From NCBI RefSeq assembly GCF_014697625.1, contig NZ_JACJSG010000025.1:1-64000 (forward strand): DNA of 64,000 nucleotides, given 5' to 3'. A program made the position numbers and the translations under genes. A model generated the notes under the pieces. It had not been told where the DNA came from. It saw only the letters and a list, made by a program, of their open reading frames with translations, and ran no database searches. Positions 17,935 through 27,731 of the stretch are shown here, one piece after another (positions within the stretch are counted from its first letter, which is position 1; the number at the start of each line of letters is the position of its first letter). The DNA comes from Anabaena azotica FACHB-119 (GTDB taxonomy: Bacteria; Cyanobacteriota; Cyanobacteriia; Cyanobacteriales; Nostocaceae).

Positions 17935-18151
17935 TATACTCCCCTCTCCTCGTAGGAGAGGGGTTGGGGGAGAGGTCAAAACCCCACTGGTCGAACTCAC
18001 GTTAAATTAAATCTTAAGTATTGGCATGACCATGCTAAAATAATGAATTAGCAAACAATCTAACATCTTATTCATCTGCGTTTATCTGCGTGCATCTGCG
18101 TTCGATTTTTTCCCAATCTAATGCAACATTTTAGCCTTGCCAAGCCACTAT
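17935..18151. repeat. Palindromic repeat and family B element (reverse)
   Basis: A CCCCTCTCCTCGTAGGAGAGGGG palindrome near 17941-17963 is followed by a family B copy at about 18022-18151. That copy ends in CAACATTTTAGCCTTGCCAAGCC and has a core of ATCTGCGTTTATCTGCGT. The core is the reverse complement of the first copy at 42.9 kb. Confidence 0.75.
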
Positions 18152-18204
18152 GTAAGGATTTGAGCGTTGGCGAAATGAGGAATTAGCCGTAACGCACCAG
18201 TATG

Positions 18205-20079
18205 CTACGGATGGAAGTAGTCGTAAATCGCTTGAGCTAGACGTGGGCCGATTCCAGGGACTTCGGCTATCTGCGAGGGTGTGGCTTGACGAATATAGTC
18301 AACGGAGCGAAAATGAGCTAGTAGCTGTTTTTGACGGTTGTGTCCTAAACTGGGAATTTCATCTAAGCGCGATCGCTTCAATTTATCACTGCGTTGTTGA
18401 CGATGGAAACTCACGGCGAAACGGTGCGCTTCATCCCGCAATCTCCGCAACAATTGCACTCCCGGTTGTTCTGCATCGGTTTCTAAGGGTTGGGATTCAC
18501 CCGGTAGGAAAATCTCTTCGCGTCGCTTGGCTAAACTGATCACCCGCAAGTCTTCTAGTAAGTTCATCTCTTGCAAAACAGCAATTACCGACGATAACTG
18601 ACCTTTACCGCCATCTATCATCACTAAATCAGGCCAGTCAGGATTACCTAAGCGTTGTAATTGCGGATCTTCTGCATACTTGCGGAAGCGCCGTTGAATA
18701 ACTTCAGCTAAACTGGCAAAATCATCTGAATGTCCTGTGGTAACAGTAGGATTTTTAATTTTATAGTGACGGTAATGTTGCTTGGCTGGTAATCCATCGA
18801 TGAACACGACTTGGGAAGCTACCGCATTAGAACCTTGAATATGGGAGATATCGTAACCTTCGATACGGTGGGGTAAGTCAGGTAAATCGAGAATATCAGC
18901 TAAATCTTGGGTGGCTTGATGATTGCGATCGCCCATTTTCTGCATTCTCTGCAATTCATACTGGGCATTGCGTTCTACCATCTCTATTAATTCTGCCTTA
19001 ACTTGGCGCTGGGGCGTGAAAATAGTCACTTTCCTCCCCTTACGCTGGCTTAAGACATCGGCTAATATTTCCGCATCTGCTAAATCATGCTGGACTAAAA
19101 TTTCTGTGGGAATTTCTACAGATTCAGCAGTTTGATAATGTTCTTCTAATACCCGTTGTAAAATCGCTCCCGGTTCAGCCTGGGAGTCAGCGACGAAAGC
19201 CAAGCGTCCGACTAATTGCCCAGCACGAATCTGAAATAATTGGATGCAGGCGTGTTGTGTGTCAGATGCAAGTGCGATCGCATCCCGTGAAACGGTATCA
19301 TCTGGTAAGGAAACCTTCTGTTCCGCCGTCAAGGATTTTAACCCACCTATTTGATCGCGAATCCTTGCGGCTACTTCAAAGTTCAAAGCTTCCGCCGCTT
19401 TGTGCATCTGTTCACTCAAGATATCAATCAACTCCTGAGTCCGTCCTTGAAACACCATCGCCACTTTCTGGACAGTTTTGCGGTATTCTTCTGGTGAAAT
19501 CAATTGTTGACACACACCTGGACAGCGACCTAAATCATAGTTTAAGCAAGGACGGTCTTTAAATAGTGGTTGTGGGCGTTGTCTCAGGGCAAAGATCCGC
19601 TTAGATATGCGTAAGATTTCTCTTAACAAGCCTGAATCAGTATAAGGCCCGTAATATTTATCTTTTTCTTTGCCTAATTGTCGTTTACGGGTGATGAAAA
19701 TCCGAGGATAGTCTTCTGACCATGTGATACATACGTAGGGATACTTTTTGTCATCTTTCAGCAGGACGTTAAAGTATGGCTGATGCTGCTTAATTAAGTT
19801 GGCTTCCAGCGCCAAGGCTTCAGCTTCGGTATCGGTGACGATGAACTCAATCTCCGTCACCTGCTTCACCATTGTGGCGATGCGTTCAGTTTTGTTGTTA
19901 CCGTCACGGAAATAGGAACGAACCCGCGATCGCAACTTCCGTGATTTCCCGATATAGATTATGCGATCGCTTCCGTCCCGCATGAAATAAACGCCTGGTT
20001 CCGGTGGAATCTCTTTTAGACGAGCCTCCAAGCGTTCTGGCTCTTTAACCAGTGGTAGTATTTGAGCAGATGTTGTCAC
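18205..20079 (-). CDS. uvrC: Excinuclease ABC subunit C
   Basis: 624 residues from a GTG start. It makes the two incisions around UvrB-marked lesions in nucleotide excision repair. The N-terminal GIY-YIG nuclease domain (PGVYFMRD, IIYIGKSRKLRSR) occupies about residues 25-110, the Cys cluster region is near 170-195 (CLNYDLGRCPGVC), and a UVR motif is near 215. The RNase H-like C-terminal nuclease (EGYDISHIQG, MIDGGKGQL) and helix-hairpin-helix motifs (IPSLGHNRQKQLL, VPGIGPRLAQAIYDYF) follow. Full length, isolated gene. Confidence 0.97.
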   Translation of the reverse strand: MTTSAQILPLVKEPERLEARLKEIPPEPGVYFMRDGSDRIIYIGKSRKLRSRVRSYFRDGNNKTERIATMVKQVTEIEFIVTDTEAEALALEANLIKQHQPYFNVLLKDDKKYPYVCITWSEDYPRIFITRKRQLGKEKDKYYGPYTDSGLLREILRISKRIFALRQRPQPLFKDRPCLNYDLGRCPGVCQQLISPEEYRKTVQKVAMVFQGRTQELIDILSEQMHKAAEALNFEVAARIRDQIGGLKSLTAEQKVSLPDDTVSRDAIALASDTQHACIQLFQIRAGQLVGRLAFVADSQAEPGAILQRVLEEHYQTAESVEIPTEILVQHDLADAEILADVLSQRKGRKVTIFTPQRQVKAELIEMVERNAQYELQRMQKMGDRNHQATQDLADILDLPDLPHRIEGYDISHIQGSNAVASQVVFIDGLPAKQHYRHYKIKNPTVTTGHSDDFASLAEVIQRRFRKYAEDPQLQRLGNPDWPDLVMIDGGKGQLSSVIAVLQEMNLLEDLRVISLAKRREEIFLPGESQPLETDAEQPGVQLLRRLRDEAHRFAVSFHRQQRSDKLKRSRLDEIPSLGHNRQKQLLAHFRSVDYIRQATPSQIAEVPGIGPRLAQAIYDYFHP

Positions 20080-20213
20080 AATTTCCCGCAGGTAATCTCA
20101 CAAATTTACCTATCTTTATTTTAAGAAAAATAGTTGCTTTGTGCCGAGTCTACAGGTTTTTACCTAGCAAATATTTAGCGTCTTTTTGCTTTATCTTCTG
20201 TTTATATTTAAAC

Positions 20214-20368
20214 TCAGGACTTACGCACCAAGGTTATCTGTTGAGACTGGGTGTAGGGGGGTAAGGGTGTAAGGGTGTAAGGGTTTTAATGATTTACACC
20301 CCTATACCCCTATACCCCTACACCCTTGCCCAAACCCTAGATTTTTCGTTTTTATGCGTAAGTCCTGA
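20214..20368. repeat. Inverted-repeat element, family E (TCAGGACTTACGCA ends)
   Basis: 155 bp. The 14-bp ends TCAGGACTTACGCA and TGCGTAAGTCCTGA are perfect inverted repeats. The interior is a GGGTGTAAGG minisatellite facing its own complement (ACCCCTATACCCCT). Near-copies occur at 48915-49037 and 53550-53709. Confidence 0.85.
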
Positions 20369-20426
20369 TAAAAAAAGGAGTAATTAACTCCTTTATGGTT
20401 GTCTATTTCGTATTTAAACCTGATTC

Positions 20427-21338
20427 TTAACGAAAGACTTTTTTAGACTTGCGTTTTGTCACAACAAAACCAACAATACCTGCAAGACCAAGAACAACAG
20501 AAGGTTCAGGTGTTGGGGTTGACGCTGGAACTATACCTTGGAATCCTACTTCATAGTTACCACTGTGAGATTGAGTATCTGTTCCCTCAGAGGCAGTTAA
20601 TCCACTCCTTGTAGCTCTGAAACTATACAGATAGTCAGTAACTCCATTATAGGTGTACTTAACAACTTCACTGGCTTGGAATCCGTTAGGTAAAAGCTTG
20701 GCAAATGTAGCGAATCCTGAATTGGGACTACTGTAGTAAGCTTTTAAATCGAAGTGACCTGCTAACCCAATTGTGATGAAGCCAGTTGTATCATCTTGGT
20801 TAACGTAAGAGATATTAGGGTCGCTAGTACGCTGAAAACCCCTAATCTGTACAAATAAATTGAAGGCACTAGTAGCTAAAGAAGTTCCTACTAAGTTGCC
20901 TTTACCCGCATTAACTAAAAAATCATTAAACCACCTTGTTGCTAAAGTGTTAGCCCCATAGGTAGTGTTTATTGATGTCCCTGTGCCAAACCAATCAGAT
21001 GCTGTCAGACTGCTAAGAGTTAAGATTTCACCGTTAATTGTTCCTGATAAGGTGGTGTTTTGGGAAAAATTAAAATTAGATTGTTCGCTGCTGGCGCGTA
21101 ACTCTACGTTACCAGTAGGGCTTTGTGCGTTGCCATCTAAAACTTGTTGTACGTTTGTCAAGTTGCTGGGAATACGTACTGTATTATTACCCTGAACACC
21201 ATAAACTAAATAATCACTGGCTGCTGATCCACTAATGGTAACATTTGTGAGGCTACCTGCTTGTGCTGGAATAGCGATCGCACTCATACCAGCAGTTATC
21301 GAAGCGCCAAGCACAAGTCTCTGAACAATTTCCTTCAT
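20427..21338 (-). CDS. PEP-CTERM sorted secreted protein
   Basis: 303 residues. A Sec signal peptide covers about 1-27 (LGASITAGMSAIAIPAQA). The middle is beta-rich and Ser/Thr/Asn-rich with no known domain. The C-terminus is a PEP-CTERM signal: TPEPSVVLGLAGIVGFVV then the basic KRKSKK. Such proteins are exported and processed by an exosortase for surface or matrix display. The exosortase is not in this window. Single gene, no operon partner. Confidence 0.8.
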   Translation of the reverse strand: MKEIVQRLVLGASITAGMSAIAIPAQAGSLTNVTISGSAASDYLVYGVQGNNTVRIPSNLTNVQQVLDGNAQSPTGNVELRASSEQSNFNFSQNTTLSGTINGEILTLSSLTASDWFGTGTSINTTYGANTLATRWFNDFLVNAGKGNLVGTSLATSAFNLFVQIRGFQRTSDPNISYVNQDDTTGFITIGLAGHFDLKAYYSSPNSGFATFAKLLPNGFQASEVVKYTYNGVTDYLYSFRATRSGLTASEGTDTQSHSGNYEVGFQGIVPASTPTPEPSVVLGLAGIVGFVVTKRKSKKVFR

Positions 21339-21649
21339 TGATAGATTTCCTAATTAGCTAGTATGTATTTATACTTCTCCTGCTTCTAGAATTGGGTTAG
21401 CTTAATTAAGGGCTTGAGCTTTTCAGCAATTTATCTCCTTAAAAGCCTGATTCAGTATTTAGCAGTGTTGAGTAGCTGAACATACAACCTAGTTTAGGAA
21501 ACCATGCGACTTGATTGGGTAAAGTTGTGATGGAATCTTATTAAATAAATGGCAAATCTTGTTCTACATATTTACGTATAAACACGGAGTTTTTGCCTAA
21601 TTAAATAGTTGACAAGATTCCCGACATCTTATGAAGCCAGTGGGACTGA

Positions 21650-21915
21650 CGCAAGTGTCATCATCAAACTAACTGTAGGGTGCGTCAGACCCATTAACAA
21701 TTTAAAATTCAAAATTCAAAATTCAAAATTCAAAATTCAAGACATTTTGCCTACGGCACGCTACGCGAACAGTCGGGGATTTAAACCCCGACTGAAACTG
21801 ATACTACGTATAGACGTAGGGGTCTTAAACCCTTTTATTTACGATAGTTTCATACACATTTAAGGATTTTCCACATCTGACGCACCCTACCCTAAGTGCT
21901 AGTTGCGTAAGTCCA
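21650..21915. repeat. Family A element containing a family D element
   Basis: The outer ends are ACTGACGCAAGTGTCATCATC...GTAGGGTGCGTCAG on the left and CTGACGCACCCTAC...AGTTGCGTAAGTCC on the right. Between them, after a TTCAAAA-type tandem run (21700-21738), lies a full family D copy (GCCTACGGCACGCTACGCGAAC to about 21840). Compared with the undisturbed family A copy at 50.3 kb, this is an element within an element. In this D copy the CTTAAACCC junction (21824-21832) is uninterrupted. Confidence 0.85.
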
Positions 21916-21932
21916 GGCCAGGAATCTGAAGT

Positions 21933-23921
21933 TTAGTAAAAATACTTGTTTTCCAGCACGGTTGTTTGACGAGTAGCTGAATTATACTGCAAAAGGTATT
22001 CACGGGCGATCGCTTCATTACTCCTGAGCATTTCTACTTCTTTTTTACCAATTTCCGTATCCGTAGATAGCAAAATTACTTGATGGCTAGCGGCGGGAAA
22101 GTATTTCTCCACAAGGTTTTGGCGGTGGGAGGAATCAAGTCTAGCCAGGGGTGTGTCGATTGCTACTGGTAGACGCAAACCAGAGACTTTAGCTAGTCCC
22201 CAAAGGAAAGCTATTGCTAGTAGTTGTTTCTCCCCTGCTGACAGGCGATGTTTGGGGACTGGTTTACCCTCAAAATCGAACAGAGATAAAGCAAAGGTGT
22301 TAGTATCAATAGCGATGCGAAACACTAAGTCTGATTTATGCAGTAGGTAGAGGAAACAATTCTTTACTTCCTCTTCTAATTTATTGAGTTTACGTAGGGT
22401 TAATTTTTCCCGAAAGACCTTGAGTGTTTCTTGAACTTTGGTTGCTGAAGTAATAATATGTTCTCTATTTTTCTTATCAATATTTTTATCGGTATATTCT
22501 CTTAATTCTGTTTTAGTTTTTTCGATAGTCTCTGCTAATTCAGCTAAAGTCCGGCGAGTAGTTTCATAATTAGCCTTAGCTTGGACAACTTGGTTTTGTG
22601 CTTCATCCACAGCCGCACGTAACTTTTGATAAGCTTCTGGTTCGGCGGCTGTCTGCACTTGTCTAGCTAAAACAATGAGTTCTTCTTCTAAATTTTTGAG
22701 ATTAGCTAATTGTTGCTTTGCCGAAACTTTAGCATTTTGCAAGTGATATCTTATATTATCTAGCTGGCTTAAACTTTCCTCATCAGCTAATAGCCAAGGT
22801 GCTTCTGCTTGGGAGGGAACTGCATATAAATTATCCGCATCTTCAGTTAAGAATGATTGTATTTTCTCAACTTGTTCGGAAGTAATGGTTAACTCTTTTA
22901 ACCATTGCAGTAAGCGTTTATCTCGCTCAATTAAGACATCCCTAGCTAACTGTACCTGTTGATGACGAAATTCTTTCGCGCCTTGTGCTTGGACTTGACT
23001 GAGTAGATGAGGAATTAACGCCAATGGTAACACCTCAGCAGCTAACTGACACATTGACTCTCTGATAGTTTCGGCTGCTTGATGTTTTTCCTTTTGTTGC
23101 TGTTCTAGTAGGCTGCGATCGCTGGCTATTTTACCACCTTCAGAAACAAATTTATTCCAGGCTTCTTGTTGGATATTTTCTAATTCCTCAACTTGATTTT
23201 TTAAACTAGCTAATTCTTGCTCTGTGAATTGATAATCTGCTTGCTGTTTTAATAACCTTGTTTCAATTTCTTGTAGAGTGTTTAAATCTTGGGTATCCGC
23301 AAGTTCTTTACGCTTACGGTTGACTAAAACCTCTAAATCCAGTGCTAACTTATCTGGTAATTGTAGCCCTAAAAGTCCACGAATAGCTTCAATTACAATC
23401 TGTGGTGGTGATTCCTGTTCTGCAAGGTTCCTTACTTGTTCACCATCGAAGAGAAACAAATTAGAAATTCCTAATGGCAGAAGGTTTTCTATATAATCAT
23501 CCCAAGTATTCATCAAAGATTCAACAGGCCAAGTATCGTCATCGCCTAAAATTCCCAAGGAATCTTTGCCATCTTTAGGGTTTTTTTCCCAAGTTCTGAC
23601 AATTCGATATTTTACTGGTTTATCGTCTTCAATATGTTCAAAAAGTAACTCAACTCTAGTTTTTTCAGCAGGGTTAGCTTTACTATTAACACATTGATTT
23701 AAAAAATCATTATAACTTAAATTTCCACGAGTAGAACATTGGGCGCGTTGTCCATATAATGCAAGGCGGATAGAGTCCATGAGGGTAGTTTTTCCGCCAC
23801 CATTCATCCCTCCTAACAAGATAATTGGATGAGGATTATCTTCAATTCTTGGGTCAAGATTGATTACTTGTCTACCCGCGTAGGGTCCAAAATTTTGTAG
23901 AACGAGTTCGAGAAATATCAT
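21933..23921 (-). CDS. dndD: DNA sulfur modification protein DndD
   Basis: 662 residues. An SMC/RecN-like ATPase of the DndCDE complex that places phosphorothioate in the DNA backbone. Walker A GGMNGGGKTTLMDSI lies near residues 37-52 and is followed by LALYG, typical of DndD. A long coiled coil spans about residues 200-540. The ABC signature LSAGEKQLLAIAF and Walker B/D-loop LPVAIDTPLARLDSS are near the C-terminus. ATG start. It lies 188 bp downstream of dndC on the same strand, with a repeat element in the gap, so transcription from the dndC promoter is likely. Confidence 0.92.
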   Translation of the reverse strand: MIFLELVLQNFGPYAGRQVINLDPRIEDNPHPIILLGGMNGGGKTTLMDSIRLALYGQRAQCSTRGNLSYNDFLNQCVNSKANPAEKTRVELLFEHIEDDKPVKYRIVRTWEKNPKDGKDSLGILGDDDTWPVESLMNTWDDYIENLLPLGISNLFLFDGEQVRNLAEQESPPQIVIEAIRGLLGLQLPDKLALDLEVLVNRKRKELADTQDLNTLQEIETRLLKQQADYQFTEQELASLKNQVEELENIQQEAWNKFVSEGGKIASDRSLLEQQQKEKHQAAETIRESMCQLAAEVLPLALIPHLLSQVQAQGAKEFRHQQVQLARDVLIERDKRLLQWLKELTITSEQVEKIQSFLTEDADNLYAVPSQAEAPWLLADEESLSQLDNIRYHLQNAKVSAKQQLANLKNLEEELIVLARQVQTAAEPEAYQKLRAAVDEAQNQVVQAKANYETTRRTLAELAETIEKTKTELREYTDKNIDKKNREHIITSATKVQETLKVFREKLTLRKLNKLEEEVKNCFLYLLHKSDLVFRIAIDTNTFALSLFDFEGKPVPKHRLSAGEKQLLAIAFLWGLAKVSGLRLPVAIDTPLARLDSSHRQNLVEKYFPAASHQVILLSTDTEIGKKEVEMLRSNEAIAREYLLQYNSATRQTTVLENKYFY

Positions 23922-23939
23922 TGTAATTTAAGCAACGAA

Positions 23940-24105
23940 ACATTATTTTGGGCGTATGTAATTCGCGGCTACACATCGTCCAGGGCGAATGTAATTCGCA
24001 GCTACACAGGCAAAGTCTGCCTACGCAGACTAATTAGAGATTAACAGTAATTAACCCGCGCAGGCGGGTTTTGTCTGTGTAGCCGCGATTTCTCATCGCT
24101 AGGTA
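23940..24105. repeat. Inverted-repeat element between dndC and dndD
   Basis: GTAATTCGCAGCTACACAGG (about 23992-24011, with a half copy just before it) faces TGTGTAGCCGCGATTTC near 24075-24095. Inside is a CCCGCGCAGGCGGGTTTT hairpin. The insertion separates two genes that are normally closely spaced. Confidence 0.7.
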
Positions 24106-24109
24106 TAAT

Positions 24110-25777
24110 TTACTTTTTCTGGTTCTTTTTGAATTTCCTATTTCCCCAAGCCTTGGCCTTAGCATCAGATTCGGTTGCTTCAGTTGGTGTATCGGGTGCG
24201 ATCGCCTCCGACCGACCAGAGGTTATAGTTTCCGTATTGGGTATGGTAAAATCGCCTAAAGTTAGCTGTTTGACTTTAGTCATATCACCTTGACTAATAG
24301 CTTCTCTTAAATCGCGTTTTAAATGAGCATTGGCAATTGCTTCTTGAGGAGAACGGGAACTAGACTTAAAACATTTTTCTAAAGATTCATATATTCCTAA
24401 ACGCTTTGTTTTTTTACGAAATTGCCATTCTGTGCTTAAAAGGTTTGACATGAGTTCTAAGTGCATCTTGTCATCAGCACAGATTTCTTCTAACACAGCC
24501 CATTCATCGCTACCTAGTAATTTTTGATCAGCACCAGGGCGTGGATCTTTAAACTTTTCGCCAGTTACTTCTTCATAAATGCGAGGTAAGCTGTCATCAA
24601 ACTCATGTCTTTCTTCCAACCAAATACGACGAATTTCACTAAGCTCTTCCACAGTTATCAGTGTGATGTCGCGCATATTTTCTGGTGCTGTTTGGCGGAT
24701 TTGTTTTTCAATAGTTAATAACTTTCTTAACCAATCTTCCCGCGCTTCTTTTATATAAGGGCCAGGAATAGGCTCAATAGATTTTTCGCCTTCTAGATTG
24801 CGTTCATACAATTGAACATCTCCATTTCTACGGCGGAAATCTCGGCGATCGCGTGTTTCTTCTGCATCCAATTCCTTACGAAAATCGAGTAGAGGCTGCA
24901 TCCACTCTTTTTCTTCATCATTCTGAATCATAGCAGCCAGAGATTTATCTTGGCTAACTAACGTACAAACCCAACAACCAAAACGAGAGCTACCACAACT
25001 AGGTGTAGATGTATCAACAACTAAAGGACATTCATTATCAGCAGAAGCGCCTCGATACATAGCGAATAAGTCTTTATTGCTGTATCTCCAAGGATTTTCC
25101 CATTGCATGAGATAAAGCCAAACCTCATCATTTTGCCAATCTTCAATAGGGCTATAAATTAAAGAGTTTGGTAAGTGCATATTAGGACTGAGGCGATCGC
25201 GTACTCGCATCGCTTCCAGTTTTTTCATTCTGCTGGCGCGTCTTGTACTTTCTGCCTTACGAGTACCTAAAATAACAATAACTTCTCCATTAGTACGAAT
25301 AACATTACGAATAAAGCGATTTGACGGGTTAATTTTTAGACGTTCTGTACACCAGCGAAATTTACCTCTGGGTGCTGGATAACCTTTACCAATCAGACCA
25401 ACCCAAAATGTTTCTTTATAGTCTGGTTGTAATAGATGGGGTTGAAATGGTAATCCTTGCGCTTGGGCTTCCAATTCCATCTGTTTTAACGAATTACGTA
25501 CCCAAGCAGCTACAATAGGATTTTCTACCAATGTATCTGTAGTAATCACATATATTGTTTTATTCCGTTTTTCTGGAGGTAATCCAGATATCGCATTCCA
25601 AACGAGCTGTAGAGTTGCTGTACTATCTTTTCCCCCCGAATAACCCACAACCCAAGGTATTGCATCTAAACAATACAATTCTTGAATTTCTGTGGTCAGA
25701 GCTTGGATATCTTCTACTAAGTCTGCTACAGTACGTGTTTGCTGACCTTTATTTTCTGGCTGTTGTGCGGTACTCAT
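24110..25777 (-). CDS. dndC: DNA sulfurtransferase DndC
   Basis: 555 residues. A PAPS-reductase-like PP-loop ATP pyrophosphatase that activates and transfers sulfur for phosphorothioation. The PP-loop SGGKDS is at residues 47-52. Conserved cysteines follow: CTERLKINP, then CPLVVDTSTPSCGSSRFGCWVC, the usual [4Fe-4S] ligand region. The basic C-terminal tail (KAKAWGNRKFKKNQKK) could bind DNA. A GAGGAAGGGGGAA sequence precedes the ATG, a strong SD. It is divergent from the first DGQHR gene with a 250-bp shared spacer. No dndA is adjacent; a cysteine desulfurase elsewhere may substitute. Confidence 0.94.
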   Translation of the reverse strand: MSTAQQPENKGQQTRTVADLVEDIQALTTEIQELYCLDAIPWVVGYSGGKDSTATLQLVWNAISGLPPEKRNKTIYVITTDTLVENPIVAAWVRNSLKQMELEAQAQGLPFQPHLLQPDYKETFWVGLIGKGYPAPRGKFRWCTERLKINPSNRFIRNVIRTNGEVIVILGTRKAESTRRASRMKKLEAMRVRDRLSPNMHLPNSLIYSPIEDWQNDEVWLYLMQWENPWRYSNKDLFAMYRGASADNECPLVVDTSTPSCGSSRFGCWVCTLVSQDKSLAAMIQNDEEKEWMQPLLDFRKELDAEETRDRRDFRRRNGDVQLYERNLEGEKSIEPIPGPYIKEAREDWLRKLLTIEKQIRQTAPENMRDITLITVEELSEIRRIWLEERHEFDDSLPRIYEEVTGEKFKDPRPGADQKLLGSDEWAVLEEICADDKMHLELMSNLLSTEWQFRKKTKRLGIYESLEKCFKSSSRSPQEAIANAHLKRDLREAISQGDMTKVKQLTLGDFTIPNTETITSGRSEAIAPDTPTEATESDAKAKAWGNRKFKKNQKK

Positions 25778-26027
25778 TTCCCCCTTCCTCCGAACAAAAG
25801 AATGTCACCTCATCTATGACTTTTAAGCAGGCAAGATTAGCCCACACGGAATCAAATCCGCGTAGGCGAAATTGGTTGTTTTGCTAAACTCCTTCAGTTT
25901 AGGGTGCAAAACTTGATGAGCTTGCTTGCAACAATAAATATTTGATTGACTCTATATATATTTACTGCAATTTTTAAAAATTGTACACTTTTCTTCTAAG
26001 TTTTTTACACATTTTTCAAAAACTAAC

Positions 26028-27626
26028 ATGAAAGATAGTACATCTGATCCAACTGCTGACATAGCTAGAGAGTACCTAGAACGAGAAAACAAAGAAAAAC
26101 AGGTACTAGCTTTACTTTTAGAAAACTTTTTACAAAGAAAAGACCAAATTCTCGTTCAAAAAACGGAAATGGGCGGTACAGAGGCTTATATAGGGTCTGT
26201 AACTCTAGAATGGTTTGCGGGTCGGGTTCACTTCGCCTCTGGTTTACCTCTGCTGCAAAAAAAGTACAACCCAGAAACAGATAATATCGAAATTGACGCT
26301 GATAGTATTGACGAAATTCAACAGCGTCCCCTGGACTGGTCACGTCAAGCGCCGTTAGTTCAGTATTTAGCAGCAAGAAAAAATCATAAATTTCCTCCAG
26401 TATTAGTAGTAATTAATCAGCCTTGGGCTGATGATAATAAAGCTGCTGAATGGGACGGACAAGGATGTGCTAAAAAGTCTACAACTGATTTTATTCCTTT
26501 GGATAAAGATGGTAAGGTCGGCTTACTTAATGTTTCTGAAGAAAATGTGACCATTTATGCACTTGATGGTCAACACAGACTCATGGGAGTTCAGGGTTTA
26601 ATAGAGTTAATTAAAACTGGTAAACTCCAGCGATATAAAAAGGATAAAACGGCTGATGATAGTTTTATCACAGTGTCAGACTTGCTGGAACAATATCAAG
26701 TAGACCCAGCTTATTTACAAAGCTTACCTAAAGAAAAAATTGGCATTGAATTTATTTGTGCTGTCAATGCTGGGGAAACTCGCACTGAAGCAAGACGGCG
26801 GGTAAGGTCAGTTTTTGTTCATGTTAACTTAATGGCTGCACCTTTAACTAAAGGTCAGTTAGCACAATTAAATGAAGATGATGGTTTTGCCATTGTGGCG
26901 CGAAAAATTGCGGTGACTCACCCACTCTTGGAACAAAAACCAAATCGTAACCCCCGCGTTAATTGGAATAGTGCAACAGTAGCCACAAATTCTACAGTTT
27001 TGACAACTTTGCAAGCGTTGCAAGATATGTCAGAAAGATACTTGGGTTATAAGTTTCCTCATTGGAAACCTTTTGAGAAAGGTTTAATTCCCATGCGTCC
27101 AGAAAATGAGGAAATTGAACAGGGAATTGCTGAGTTCACCAAACTTTTTGATAACTTGGCAAGCTTACCTAGTTATAAGATTTTGGCACATGAAGATACG
27201 CCTGTTTTGAGAAGATTTAGTTTTGAAAAGGGAGGCGGTGAAGCAAATATACTTTTCCGACCTGTGGCGCAGGTTGCAATAGCACAAGCTTTAGGATTTT
27301 TAGTGTTTAGGAAAGGTTTTTCTTTAGCCAGTATTTTTAAGAAATTGAAGAAATTTGACCAACAAGGCGGTTTTACTGGTATGGAATACCCTCAATCTTT
27401 GTGGTATGGCGTTTTATATGACCCTAATAAAAAGCGCGTCCAGGTTTCAGGAAAAGAATTAGCTGTAAAATTGTTGATTTATATTTTAGGTGGGATTGAG
27501 GATTCAATGGAACGTGCTGAACTGCGTAAGGCTTTGGCTAATGCTAGGACTGTGGAAAATAAAACCATTGGTTTTGATGGTGAGTTTGTACAACCAAAGG
27601 AAGTAGGACTTCCATCGTTAATATAA
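26028..27626 (+). CDS. DGQHR-domain (DndB-like) protein 1
   Basis: 532 residues. The defining motif DGQHRLMGVQGL lies near residues 182-193, and RVRSVFVHVNLMAAPLTKGQ matches the DndB/DGQHR core. DndB-type proteins bind the dnd promoter and control modification level, and they form the DGQHR superfamily. This one is longer than typical DndB. It is transcribed away from dndC and shares its promoter region, which fits a regulator acting there. A second DGQHR gene follows 105 bp downstream. The pair could be paralogous subunits. Assignment as DndB proper versus a Dnd-associated DGQHR protein is uncertain. Confidence 0.8.
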   Translation: MKDSTSDPTADIAREYLERENKEKQVLALLLENFLQRKDQILVQKTEMGGTEAYIGSVTLEWFAGRVHFASGLPLLQKKYNPETDNIEIDADSIDEIQQRPLDWSRQAPLVQYLAARKNHKFPPVLVVINQPWADDNKAAEWDGQGCAKKSTTDFIPLDKDGKVGLLNVSEENVTIYALDGQHRLMGVQGLIELIKTGKLQRYKKDKTADDSFITVSDLLEQYQVDPAYLQSLPKEKIGIEFICAVNAGETRTEARRRVRSVFVHVNLMAAPLTKGQLAQLNEDDGFAIVARKIAVTHPLLEQKPNRNPRVNWNSATVATNSTVLTTLQALQDMSERYLGYKFPHWKPFEKGLIPMRPENEEIEQGIAEFTKLFDNLASLPSYKILAHEDTPVLRRFSFEKGGGEANILFRPVAQVAIAQALGFLVFRKGFSLASIFKKLKKFDQQGGFTGMEYPQSLWYGVLYDPNKKRVQVSGKELAVKLLIYILGGIEDSMERAELRKALANARTVENKTIGFDGEFVQPKEVGLPSLI

Positions 27627-27731
27627 ATTGGCGGTTCAACAACTTGATTTCAGAGGGTTTTTACTGATTCCAAATGGCTTTATAACGGCGTAGTATGTTA
27701 AACACTAGACTCAAATTATACAATTTTATCT

